In this document: positions 49,067 through 58,696 of the stretch, piece after piece
Layout: every line of letters begins with the position of its first letter
Numbering within the stretch: the first letter of the stretch is position 1
From: Brachionus rotundiformis
Lineage: Eukaryota; Rotifera; Eurotatoria; Ploima; Brachionidae
Assembly (NCBI GenBank): GCA_016802295.1
Contig: JAESIW010000167.1
Span: forward strand, 108,102-166,797
Reading direction: 5' to 3'
DNA length: 58,696 nt
The notes under the pieces: model-generated
What the model was told of the DNA's origin: nothing
The model's database searches: none
Seen by the model: the letters and a program-made list of their open reading frames with translations, nothing else
Position numbers and translations under genes: made by a program

Positions 49067-51216
49067 TTATCTAAATTAAAAAATGAAAAAAAAAATTTTA
49101 ATCTTAATCAGGATCACTTATTCCCATAGTTTAAATTTTATTTTTTAAAATAAATCAATTCTTAACAACTTAAAAAAGGCTCTCACGATTTAATTTGAAT
49201 AAATTTATTTTAACCATGGAGATTTAATTTAATTTTGAACGGAAGAGTTTTGTATTTTGTTTAAATTTTCTTCCTCCAGAGATTGTACGGATTCTTTACA
49301 AATCCAACACTCAAGTTGGTTAAATAAGGATTTGGAAACCAACTAATGCTAATCCGAAAATTTTACCCGATTTTTGAAAAAAAAAGCTTAATTTTTTTCA
49401 ATCATCTAAGCTAATTTGGTACTATGGTAAAAAAAATATTTTGAAAGTAACAGGCAAACTAACAAATCATCGGATTAATCGGAAAAATAAATTAAATTAT
49501 GTAATATCTAAAATTGGTCCCTAATTATTTGTTTAGAAAAAGAATTTTACCAAAATGTCATATCACCATTATTTCGACTAATTCTGTACTTAAATAAATA
49601 ACTGTTTATTGATTTAATTTTTATAGTAAAAAAATAATTATTGATGCCTGTGAGTTTAGTTTCCTAAGAAATTTTTCAATTTGTTTAAAATTAAAATTAT
49701 ATATAAATGTTTATGTGGAGCTAGGTGCACACAAAAAAGTTTAAGATTATTTTAATTATTCAGGAAACATTCAATGGGCAATAACAAGCAATTTTCTATA
49801 AACAAACATCGATGGAGTTGAGACGACAAAAATAAATTATTAATTAATTCTAAGAAATTAAACTTGAAAAAAATAATTCTAATTGAAACCTTTTAAAAGC
49901 ATTACTTAAGTCTCTAAAAAAATTTAAATTTAGATTTATTTTACATTTTTGGAGAAAGATTAAAATTAATTCTATTTTCAATATTTATCTTTTTTTTCAG
50001 TAGTTAAGTAAATTTTATTATTAAATCAATTAGTCGTGTTTCATATTTATAATTGCGTGAGATCCATTTTCAAGTATCGACCGAATGCATGACACTGATT
50101 AGAAAATAAACTGTTTAATAACTTTAAATTTGATTTTAAATTAGCTTTTTTGTTCTATTATTTTGAAATATTTGCTCAAATAATTTTAAATTAGTTCATT
50201 TCATATACTGATGGGATTTTAAAAATGAAAAAAAAACAGATGATTAATTTGAATCAATTGCTTAAGAACAAATCCTAAGATCCCAATGGGCAATATTACA
50301 GAAATTTTTAGTTGATTTTAATAGTTAGATTTTATTTTATTTTATACTTTTGTGTACAAGAATTTAGAAAAACAATAATAATAATTTAACAATTATTTTA
50401 GCATTACTTTAATTTAAAGGTTCTAAAATAAAAAAAATAAAAAAATTAATCAGCTTAACTCATTTTTTTATTTTATGATAAAATAGAAAATTAAACTAGG
50501 ACATTTTTGTTGATTTAACTGCTAAAGCATAAGCAGTAAACCATCAAAAAATTTGTTTTTAAAATCTTGGTTAAAAAAATAAGAATCACTTATACAACAC
50601 GGTTTTGTTTTTAAATATGTTTTAATTATTTTTACCTTTAAATTAAAGTATCTTAAAAAACAATCAATAAACTAATACAAATTTTTGCTAATTAGTAGAA
50701 AGCAAAAGATTTTTGAAAATGTCAATAATAACTTTTTAAAAATTAAGAAATTATTCTATAGTTTTTGATCGTAATTTCAAGACTTTTTTTAATGACCAAA
50801 AAAAAATTAATTTTTTTGGTTTATCAAAATCTATGGAGGATTATTGAATTTTTAAGATAATCATTTCCGTAACATTTGTTAAAAGCCTTTCATTCGAAAT
50901 CTAAATCATCTATAATAAATGTAGCTGAAATAATGTTGCAAAAGTTTAGAAACTAACTTAGAATACTATTTTATTTATCTAAATTTTTTTATTTATTGAA
51001 TTTTACAAATATTAGAAAATAAAAAGAATAAAAGCACTAATTTGAATTTTCTCTCCAATTTGATATATCACACTCGGCAAAAAATGTAATTATCTTTTAA
51101 AAATTTATAATCAAAAAGCTTCCTCTAAAGATTAAAAAATTAAAGTCGGTGCAAGAGTTTAGAAATTCGGATAATCTTAAAGTTTTAAAAATCATTCCTA
51201 CCTTTTTTCAAACATT
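49067..51216. other. Intergenic, AT-rich
   Basis: More than 2 kb with no ORF, RNA gene or clear repeat that I can support. Confidence 0.6.
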
Positions 51217-52390
51217 GATTGATTGATTATATAGTTTTGTGATGGAGTTGATGAGATTAGCATTGGTTTTGCACGCCGCTCATCGTCCAATCACTGGATT
51301 GCTTTATGGCCTTTTCAAACCATTTTTGTTTGTTTCTTTGTTGTTTATTGTCCGTCTTCATTAATTTCTTAATATGTTGTCATTTCTGGTTTATGAACTG
51401 TTTCAGTGTTAGTTGGTAATTGAACTAAATGTCCAGTTGGTCAACAAAGTCAATTAGTTTCTGCCAGTAGTTTTTTTTCTTTGTTTTTGGTTGATTAGTT
51501 GTCTTTTTCGAAGTTGTTTGGTTTATTGATGTTTTTGTTGTTGACTGAGTTGTTTGGGAGAAGGTGAGCTAGAATAGGTTAGGTTCCGTTTTTGATTCGC
51601 GGCTTGGAGTTTGGATTGTAGTTTGTTGCAGTACGAGGCTTTTTGAAGATAGCGCGTCGATAGCAACTCGAAACGGTCCTTTATGTTGTCGATTTTTGCG
51701 AGTTTTTAGCAGTCTTTTGTTGCAGCTGAGAAGAGGAGTCTTTGTGCTATTTTGACTGCTTTTCGTTGGCGCATTTCGAGTGTCATCAAGCTTGTTTCCG
51801 ATGCACTGTATTTAATGAACGGTATATACTCCATTATCGGCCTGACTAGTGTCTTGTATGTTTATAATAATAGTTTTGGTGAAGCACCCCAATTTTTACC
51901 CCTTATTGATCGCATCATGTTGATTCTCCGATCAACTCTAGCATTTATTTCTTGAATGTGATCGTGTGATCGAGGTTAGATTCTTATCCAATTTATGTCC
52001 TAGCAGCTTTGACTTTTTATCGTGTTTGATTCGTTTGCCATGAAGCATTAAGTAGAGCTTGCGGTTACCTTGTCCATTGAGACGTGTGAATAATGTACTT
52101 ACTGTCTTTAATGTGCTGAGTTTCATTCTCCAGTGCATTGACCAGGTTTCGACTTCTTTGATTGCATGTTGTAGTTTGCTTTCGACATTTTCGATTTTGG
52201 GACTAGAAGTCCATATTGAGAGGTCATCTGCAAACAGTCCTTTGTTCGTTGTTGTAATCTTCTCGATGATGTCGTCAATGAAGATGTTAAACAGCAATGG
52301 TCTGAGGACGCTCCCTTTTGGGACACTACACATGAATTGATGGAGTGTTGATTTAGTTGATTGGACACGTACTTGGAACTTTTTTCAAAC
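51217..52390 (-). mobile_element. 5'-truncated, decayed non-LTR retrotransposon (reverse transcriptase C-terminal part)
   Basis: Read on the minus strand, the frame from about 52390 gives VRVQSTKST, then PKGSVLRPLLFNIFIDDI and GLFADDLSIW. These are the RT motif before the active site and the catalytic F-ADD box. WRMKLSTLKT follows, then the connection region (LVRPIMEYIPFIKYSA). At least two in-frame stops lie in the 51.7-51.9 kb part, so it is dead. It is GC-richer than its surroundings. The 3' end (about 51217) shows a short (AATC)n tail on the minus strand, as seen in LINEs that end in a microsatellite. The 5' end is cut off before the RT N-terminus, typical of incomplete reverse transcription. 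The clade (Jockey/CR1-like) is not resolved. Confidence 0.75.
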
Positions 52391-52566
52391 ATATATCATT
52401 AATTCTCAAATATCTTCTAATTTTGAGTAAATTGTGCTCTTAAATTGCTTAATTTTAAGACTCTCCAACTCCTCATTTGGTCTCTGTTTACACATTACCA
52501 AAATAAATAACATTAATATCTTTAATTTGGCAAAAAATGAGTAAAAAAATGTGTCTAGCCCACAGA

Positions 52567-53330
52567 AATGGCAGATCGTGGGTCTGCTAAAATTGGAGAT
52601 AAAAAGCAAAACGAAATAGCCATGCTGTTAGGTGTATCTTCAAAATGTGTCTCTTCAACTAAAAAACGATTTGAAGAGATTGGTTCTGTCTCTGATCGAA
52701 ACCGTTTAGTAGACCTCGGAAGCTAACTTTTAGGGATGAAAATTACTTTTTTAGAGAGATTAGAAAAATCCTAGTTCTAGTTATCAAAAACTTGCCACTG
52801 ATTTTAATTCTAAGACTTAAGGGGTTAGGATAAGTAAGTATACTTTAATGATATTTACAAAAAAAGAGGTTTAGCGTCTCATACAGAGGTCAAAAAGCCG
52901 CTTGTTAGCATAAAAGGTAGACAAAAAATATATAATTTGTGTAAACAGAGGCTTAACTGGTCAGTTAATGATTGGTCAAGAGTTATTTTCAGTGTTGAGT
53001 CCGATTTTGAGGTCTTTAAATGTAAATCAAGAGTAATAGTAAAAAGGTTTAAAAATGAAAATGCTTCACCCGAAGTTCTGTATACCATGGTTACAAAACG
53101 GTGGAGGCTCAGCCGATATCTGGGGATGTCTACAAAAGCACTGGTATATGCAACATTATTCAGACAGGACAAATTAGTAAGCGAAAAATTCTCCTTAAAA
53201 TATTAATGACATTATTTATTGATATTTGCGGATTCAATGAAGACCAAGCATCATTAAAGACCTTGTTTGGAGATCTAAGCATCAATGCTTATTCAACGAC
53301 TAAGAAAATACAATAACTAAATTATTAAGG
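52567..53330 (+). pseudogene. Decayed Tc1/mariner transposase
   Basis: Fragments in order on the plus strand: a helix-turn-helix region (QNEIAMLLGVSSKCVSSTKK), a degraded GRPR-like linker, a second DNA-binding part (FRDENYFFREIRKNPSSSYQ) and the start of the DDE domain (WSRVIFSVESDFEVFKCKSR). Several frameshifts and stops break it. The first catalytic Asp of FSDES is replaced (FSVES). Past about 53090 the frame slips: the GGGSADIWG reading is in another frame. The second Asp and the Glu are not recognisable. It is a different lineage from the intact Tc1 at 54.3-56.1 kb. Confidence 0.75.
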
Positions 53331-53611
53331 GAAAACCCAAATCAAAAAAATATATGAATACTTTGAAAAATCTATGCTTTGTTTAAAACTTAAGATAATG
53401 GAAGTAAAATTATATAAATTTTACAAAATCAGCAATTTTGATTTTGGCAAAAATTGGATGTATCAAATGAATTAAAACATAAATAGGCCATTGAATTAGA
53501 CAAGGGTAGTTTGTTAGAAAGTAAACATTTTATTCTTTAAGCAAAAATTTAAAATTTAAATACCTAAACAATTAGATATTATCTTATTTTTTAACACCAT
53601 CGTGTTTGTTA

Positions 53612-54329
53612 TCATATTTTTTGCCAAATTTGTTTTAAACATTTCCGAATATTTTGATCCAAGAAAAAGTAGAAAAAAAAATTTAAAAAAAGTGACAAAC
53701 TAAATGAAATTTGACACAGGTGCTTTATCAACACATCAAAATTAAACTTAGAGAATATTTTAACTAAAAATGATTCAAATAAGGAGTTAACATTCTGAGA
53801 ATTTGAGAGACTGAAAAAATGCAAAAATGAATATATTACAGATAAGGCCTGAAATAACTTAAACAAAATATTTATAATTGATATAACACAAGTAATTTTA
53901 AAATGTCTAAATTCAGTATGTCGAAGCTTTGAAATTCTGACACTAGCATTTAATAATTGTTTAAGTTTGATATTTTTATTAATTATTTTCCTAAAATTAA
54001 AAAATAAGATCCAATCTAATATAATGTTGATTATGAATAAGATAAAATTAGTCGATAGTTCATAAAATAGATTTAGATACTTGAGAGTTATACCAACATT
54101 TGATTTTATTAAAAGATCGTCCTCAATTAAATTAAACGGGTATTTTCCAAAAGGTTCTACATAATTTGGTATGACAAAAATAAAATTTAAAAAATTCAAA
54201 GATACACCGACTATTAAGCTTATGGCTAGACAAGCTTTAAAATTTATATTTTTAATTATTTTCGAAGATGAATTTTTAACATTCAAAAATCTTGAATAAG
54301 TAAATCCAATTATAATTGCATTAAGCATA
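53612..54329 (-). pseudogene. Orphan 7TM receptor, 3' half (helices 3-7), separated by Tc1 insertion
   Basis: A 238-codon frame starting MLNAIIIGFTYSRF. It contains the end of helix 3 with YSRF at the place of the DRY box, then four hydrophobic segments: ACLAISLIVGVSLNFLNFIF, NFILFIINIILDWILFF, ITCVISIINILFKLFQAL and ISFSLSLFLNFFFYFF. A basic helix-8-like tail DQNIRKCLKQIW ends it. This is the second half of a rhodopsin-like receptor whose first half lies at 56058-57600. The ATG shown is internal to the ancestral gene. As it stands, no signal peptide or first helices remain on this piece, so it should not work alone. Confidence 0.75.
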
Positions 54330-54356
54330 CAGTCAGTCCCAAAAGTTTATGACAAG
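54330..54356 (+). repeat. Tc1 outer terminal inverted repeat, left
   Basis: 27 bp, identical to the complement of 56031-56057. It starts right after the target TA. Confidence 0.95.
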
Positions 54357-54550
54357 TTTTTTTTTTTTTTATTAAATATATTAAAAAATTAAAAATTTAA
54401 TTATGAAATCGGATTTTATTGAAAAAAGTTTTTAATTTTAAGAAATTAACTATTCATAAGTTTTATGCATGAAAAATATTTAAAAAAAAAGCATATAAAC
54501 ACTGTCATATAATCACTTTTTTATATACAATTAAATTAGCAGTAAACTTG

Positions 54551-54572
54551 GTGTGTCCCAAAAGTTTAAAAC
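54551..54572 (+). repeat. Tc1 inner repeat, left
   Basis: TGTCCCAAAAGTTTAAAAC repeats the outer-end core in direct orientation about 221 bp further in. This is a candidate second transposase binding site. Confidence 0.75.
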
Positions 54573-54593
54573 GTAAAAAAAAACAACTAAATT

Positions 54594-55625
54594 TCAATAT
54601 TTAAAATGGCCTCCTTTGGCTTTTATGCACATTTCGAGTCTTTTTGGCATAGACTCGACTAAATTTACGCAAATTGAGGGAGGAAGTTCTTGCCATTCCT
54701 TGACCACGGCCTTCTCTAACTCAGCCAAGTTGCTAAGTCGTACTCCTACTAATTTCTTGTCAATTATGCTCCATATTTGCTCGATGGGGTTCAGATCAGG
54801 ACTTCTTGCTGGCCATGGAAGAACATGAATGTTATTTTCGCGAAACCATGCGTCAACTTTCTTTGCTTTATGGCATGGCGCGTTATCTTGCTGGTATATC
54901 CAATTACTCTGGTCATCTATTAACAAGTCTCTCGAAGGCAACATGGCATTTTCTAGCGTATCTATATACAAATATTGATCCATTCGACCGCTATACACTT
55001 GGCAGACACCAGTTCCATTAGATGAAATCGCTCCCCATATGCCTACACTGCCACCACCAGCTTGCACGCGTTGCTTTATGAATCTTGATTCATATTTCTC
55101 ACTTTTGAATCTTCTAACTCGAGCTGTTGTCTTGCGATTTACAAGTTGGAAATTACTTTCATCACTAAAAAGAACGCTAGACCACTTTTCAAACGTCCAA
55201 TTCTTTCGTTCTAGACACCATTTTAGTCTTTTTTTCTTGTCTTCTTTGCTCAAAAGCTGCTTTTCTGTCTCGTTGTAAGATTCTAGCTGGAAGTCCAATA
55301 AACGTCTATTCACCGTCGACCTTCCGATTGATGACTTTGATGATTGATAAGTGCGCCATTCGCCAGTTAACTTGCGCACAGACCATCGTGGATTTTTTCT
55401 AGCGAGTTTGAAAAGCATCCTGTCTTCTTTTTCTGTTGAAACACGCGGTCTGCCTGATCTTGATTTGTCTCCCACGCCACCATTCTCTTTCCAGTTTCTA
55501 ATTGTATTGGCGACACAACCACGTGAACAATTACATAGAGCTGCAATTTGGTTTGGATGATAGTTAAGCTTATAATAGGCAACTATCTGCCATTTGACTT
55601 GAGTTTCTATCCGTTTACGACCCAT
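54594..55625 (-). CDS. Tc1 transposase (DD34E)
   Basis: 343 aa if started at MGRKRIETQVKW (55625). The frame extends 10 codons upstream, but this Met gives the usual Tc1 start. The N-terminal paired-like DNA-binding domain has two helix-turn-helix parts (ALCNCSRGCVANTIRNW and later RWSVRKLTGEW) joined by a GRPR AT-hook (SGRPRVS). The DDE domain has FSDESNF (first Asp), a glycine-rich GGGSVGIWGAIS box, QQDNAPCHK (second Asp) and WPARSPDLNPIEQIW (Glu). There are 34 residues between the last two, so DD34E as in Tc1. No stop or frameshift. It cuts and pastes the element at TA sites in the nucleus. Confidence 0.95.
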   Translation of the reverse strand: MGRKRIETQVKWQIVAYYKLNYHPNQIAALCNCSRGCVANTIRNWKENGGVGDKSRSGRPRVSTEKEDRMLFKLARKNPRWSVRKLTGEWRTYQSSKSSIGRSTVNRRLLDFQLESYNETEKQLLSKEDKKKRLKWCLERKNWTFEKWSSVLFSDESNFQLVNRKTTARVRRFKSEKYESRFIKQRVQAGGGSVGIWGAISSNGTGVCQVYSGRMDQYLYIDTLENAMLPSRDLLIDDQSNWIYQQDNAPCHKAKKVDAWFRENNIHVLPWPARSPDLNPIEQIWSIIDKKLVGVRLSNLAELEKAVVKEWQELPPSICVNLVESMPKRLEMCIKAKGGHFKY

Positions 55626-55814
55626 TATAAGCGAAAAAACAAGGAAAAAACGCAACTAAACTAGAACTTTTTTTATTTAAAATTTTATTTTAATTTTCAT
55701 GGTTTTTATAGATTTTTATTTTAAAAATTCTTTTTTCAAGTGTCATTGACATATAAAAAAAGAAAAATTAGCACTAATGAGTTTTTTTTTTTTAAACTCT
55801 TCAAATAAAACAGT

Positions 55815-55837
55815 GTTTTAAACTTTTGAGACAGACT
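55815..55837 (-). repeat. Tc1 inner repeat, right
   Basis: GTTTTAAACTTTTGAGACAG is the inverted counterpart of the left inner repeat, with one change in the CCC core. It ends 220 bp from the right end of the element. Confidence 0.7.
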
Positions 55838-56030
55838 GATATTTATGATTTTAAGACAAACTTTGAAAACATGTATAGTTTCTTGTCAATTTAAGTATTT
55901 GGCAGACCAATTTTTACATTTTGTATTGATTTTAAGTTGCTTAACAATAAGATAACAATTTTTTTTAAACACCTCACTCCTTTTAGAAATTATTTATTTT
56001 TTTTTTGTTGAAGATCTTCTAAAAAAACAG

Positions 56031-56057
56031 CTTGTCATAAACTTTTGGGACTGACTG
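56031..56057 (-). repeat. Tc1 outer terminal inverted repeat, right
   Basis: Perfect 27 bp complement of the left end, followed by the duplicated TA at 56058-56059. Confidence 0.95.
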
Positions 56058-57600
56058 TAAATTTAACAGTTCCGCATAGAAAATTTAAGATGAAAATTTT
56101 ATAAAATTGAGCATATTTCCAAGTCCATAGTTTGGAACAAAAAAGCCCATTGTAAAAAGGACAGTCATTAAACAAGCTTGTCAATTCCAGGATAAAATAA
56201 AAACAGCTCAAGATTAAATAAAATTTCAAAAATATATAATAAGATGGTTGAAGATGGTTTTTTTTCATTGTAAAAACAATAAGTACAAAAAAAACCAAGC
56301 CAATTGAGCGAATAATTGGACTGACTATGACCAAGACCATAAAATCAAAAATTACAATAATTTGTCTAAAATTTTGATAATCAAAATCAGCATGGAATTT
56401 TTTGGAATTACATCTTGAGTACATTTGTTTAAAATCACATTGTGACACATTCTCAAAGTCATAAAATATAGATTGTCTAAAATATTTAAGCAAGAAATTA
56501 TCGTACATTAGACGATTGTATATTCTAATAAAGTGATATGTGCAAGTAAAGTTGAAATTAAAAATTCTCTCAATACCATCTGATACGGTTAAGCGGATCA
56601 GTTGGTCAAATGGAAAGAATGCATATAGACAAAAGTCTTCATCTAAAAACACTTCATTCGCTGTTTTTTGATAGTCAACTAGTGGCCACTCTGGGTGGAA
56701 AATGTCAATTACTACAGCTTTATTCATAAATTTCAAAACTTGGCTTCTGTTCTTTAAATTTAACTTTATCTTACTATTGATTGATTTTATCCAACCAAGA
56801 TCTTTATAAAGTAGATTTCTTGCAAAATAAATGTCAATACGAACCAATTTTAAGTTGGAAAAATTGGCAAAAGAATTTTTATCTATTCGGTTAAATTTGC
56901 CACCAAGAATAACATGTTGAACACTTTTAAAAAGATGTTGATTAAGAATATTCTCATCAAGAACTATATTTTCGGTGTTTTTAATTAAAATAGCTTTTAT
57001 GTCAGCATTAGAATTGATTGAATCTTTGAAACTTAAAACATTTTTTTTATAAAATGTATCTATCAATGAAAAAATGAAAAAGTTTTCAACGTGGACATTT
57101 TGGAAAATTAATGGACAAATTTTTCGCTTAAATGAGTTTCTTACAGAAAAAATAAGACTATTGATGAGAAAAAACCTTGAAAATTGGTCCATATTGTCAC
57201 ATTCCAAATCTGTTGAACCATTTGAATAAACGTCCATTATTGAGTCATAAAAAACCAAGGTCAGAGAAATGTTTTCGCTTGTTATATTACGAAAAAAATT
57301 GATATTAATGCCTCTAATAAAAGTATATGATATCGTAGCTGAATTTATATTTAAGCTTTTTAAATAATTTAGTAGTGAAATAAAATTAGTTTCGTCTAAA
57401 ATTTGATTTTTGAACAAATTATTGTACAAAAAATTGTTGTATAGAGACAAATTCTTTGAATTATTAAACTCCAGAACTTGATTTATATCACTTGTTAGAT
57501 CATTACAGATTACAGAGAGCCTCACACGATCATTTAAGTAACATTTATCTCCTTGTCTAGTTTCAGCTATAAAAAATAAGATAATCAAATAAAATTTCAT
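56058..57600 (-). pseudogene. Orphan LRR-ectodomain 7TM receptor, 5' part (signal peptide to helix 3), interrupted by Tc1
   Basis: About 514 codons of host sequence from the ATG at 57600. A signal peptide (MKFYLIILFFIAETRQG) is followed by a Cys-containing ectodomain of about 400 aa. It holds weak leucine-rich-repeat-like units (FNRIDKNSFANFSNLKLVRI) and many N-glycosylation sites. Helix 1 (IVIFDFMVLVIVSPIIRSIG), helix 2 (YYIFLKFYLILSCFYFILEL) and the first part of helix 3 (FYKIFILNFLCGTVKF) follow. The frame then runs seven codons into the Tc1 end and stops. With one TA and the element removed, VKF continues directly into MLNAIIIGF of the 53612-54329 piece, giving a single-exon receptor of about 752 aa. 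Ligand unknown; rhodopsin-like by the YSRF and helix-8 features. Confidence 0.75.
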
Positions 57601-58449
57601 TTGATTTTTTTTTCTAATTTATTTCTTATTTAAGTATGAATTAATAAAAATTTTTATATTAGATAAAAAAATTTGTAATATGGTAAATTAAATTTTATCC
57701 AATTAAAGATATTTAATAGCTTATATGGCTACATCTTAAATTTCTAAAGCAATTTAATATATTAATTATTTTTTGGCGGATTAAAGCTTATTTATATATT
57801 TTTTTCAATTATTTTTCTAATTAAATAAAATTGTTTCTTCGAATTAGTCTTTAAATAACAGTCATTTACACAAAATACGGTTAAAATATCCCTTAACTGT
57901 CTATACATAAGACATAATAAGATTTATATGTATTTAAACAATAAATTAAAAGCTTATTTTATTAATTTATTAAAATCTTCTTAGTTAACTAATTATAGAA
58001 TGCTTTATCAAATTTAACATCCTGTCAATACATAATACCTTAAAAGTTCAACATTATTTAAGAAGAAGGCATTTTGTTTTTAAAAATTTCAAAAAATGTG
58101 TTCAAAATAATTAACTAGAAAATTTATATAAAAATTAAAAGATAAAGTTTAAAACGAATTAAAAATTCTGTGATTTAAAAAAAAATTGATTGATTAATTC
58201 ATAATTTAAGATATCATTCTAAATTTAAATTTTGAATATATTAATAAGAATTTTTAGAAAATCTCCTCTATCATCATTTGTCATTTAGTAATCAATTATC
58301 ATCAAAATTTCTTACAAAATTGATCTCTTTATTTGAATCGTGAAACTTGATTGTATTGTATAAAGAATTAATAAAAATAATTAAAATAATTTTTACCTCT
58401 ATTTTAAAAAAATTGAAATTTAAAATTTGACTCTTAATTAACATAAATT
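57601..58449. other. Intergenic between divergent receptor gene and the gene at the right edge
   Basis: AT-rich; no ORF or RNA seen. It probably contains the promoters of both neighbours. Confidence 0.6.
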
Positions 58450-58696
58450 ATGCAGGAAAATTCTATAAGCACTGGGTCAACCCTCATGAGGACACTGCAA
58501 AACACCAAGCAGCAGTATGTTGGTATTATATCCGAGACCTCAAAGCGAGCCAGATCTAAGACGAGCCCGGATGAGAGCCCAATGGAATCCCGTTATATAG
58601 AAGCAGCCGAGTTTGCATCTTGGAAAAATCGCTTGATAGTTTTAGAAGACCTTGAATGGATTATCAAATCCAAAGATCAGACTATTGAAGAACTGT
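58450..58696 (+). CDS. Start of an unidentified gene, cut by the window edge
   Basis: The ATG at 58450 opens a frame of 82 codons that runs to the last base: MQENSISTGSTLMRTLQN..., then SKRARSKTSPDESPMES and an acidic/basic helix (ASWKNRLIVLEDLEWIIKSK). The abrupt rise in GC and the unbroken frame support real coding. Alternatively TGCAG at 58451-58455 is an acceptor and the exon is internal. The last 35 residues look like the start of a coiled coil. No family recognised. Confidence 0.55.
   Translation, partial: MQENSISTGSTLMRTLQNTKQQYVGIISETSKRARSKTSPDESPMESRYIEAAEFASWKNRLIVLEDLEWIIKSKDQTIEEL

Larger units (their letters stand above)
54330..56057 (-). mobile_element. Intact-looking Tc1 DNA transposon (1728 bp) with IR/DR-like ends
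   Basis: The two ends are perfect 27 bp inverted repeats (CAGTCAGTCCCAAAAGTTTA... at 54330-54356, its complement at 56031-56057), flanked by a duplicated TA (54328-54329 and 56058-56059). An inner copy of the same core (GTCCCAAAAGTTTA) lies about 221 bp inside each end. A full transposase frame runs on the minus strand. Inserted in the 7TM receptor gene on the same strand. All features of a young, potentially autonomous element are present. Confidence 0.93.

Noticed and set aside
51938..52340. Plus-strand frames opposite the reverse transcriptase fragment
   Set aside because: The minus strand carries clear RT motifs; the plus-strand frames are shadows.
1..58696. CRISPR arrays, operons or prokaryotic mobile systems
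   Set aside because: The genes are spliced metazoan genes, and no regularly spaced direct-repeat array was seen.

Overview
The window is eukaryotic nuclear DNA from an invertebrate animal. It is very AT-rich and its genes are split by short introns, mostly about 35-100 bp with GT..AG ends. It carries metazoan-specific genes: nephrin, HINFP, ANKMY1, a class III myosin and a STAG cohesin subunit. The low GC, the compact introns and the style of the orphan LRR/7TM receptor suggest a monogonont rotifer such as Brachionus. That is an inference from sequence style, not a database result.

Layout, left to right. (1) 112-5273, plus strand: an ANKMY1-type gene (MORN, ankyrin repeats, MYND finger), with its 5' part outside the window. 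(2) 6219-6992, plus: a single-exon membrane protein with a C-type-lectin-like ectodomain. (3) 6993-11939: about 5 kb without a recognisable gene. (4) 11940-18065, plus: a class III-like unconventional myosin. I could assemble it into 17 exons with consistent phases (about 1415 aa), and it has no kinase domain in front of the motor. (5) 18066-31068: a 13 kb gene-poor stretch with two small spliced ORF candidates (25.2 and 26.4 kb), one followed by a GC-richer, hairpin-rich segment. (6) 31069-35819, plus: a nephrin/Sns/Hibris-type adhesion receptor with nine Ig domains, one FN3, one TM segment and a cytoplasmic tail. (7) 36-38.4 kb: transposon debris, namely a SWIM-finger fragment of a Mutator-like transposase and a small inverted-repeat element. 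(8) 38739-43056, minus: cohesin subunit SA/STAG, two exons. (9) 44765-46692, plus: HINFP zinc-finger factor, convergent with SPT4 (46806-47204, minus). (10) Two identical tRNA-Lys(CTT) genes. (11) 48425-49066, minus: a protein resembling the ciliary microtubule inner protein SPMIP1/ATP6V1FNB. (12) 51.2-56.1 kb: a transposon cluster made of a truncated non-LTR retrotransposon, a decayed Tc1/mariner copy and an intact-looking 1728 bp Tc1 element. The Tc1 element sits inside an orphan LRR-7TM receptor gene. (13) 58450 to the end, plus: the start of an unidentified gene.

The clearest unusual event is the Tc1 insertion. The element has perfect 27 bp ends, a second inner copy of the end motif on each side (IR/DR-like), an uninterrupted DD34E transposase and a TA duplication. 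Removing it with one TA copy rejoins the two receptor halves in frame within the third membrane helix, so the insertion should be very young. The genes here are independent eukaryotic units, not an operon. The only likely functional neighbours are HINFP and SPT4, whose 3' ends face each other 113 bp apart.
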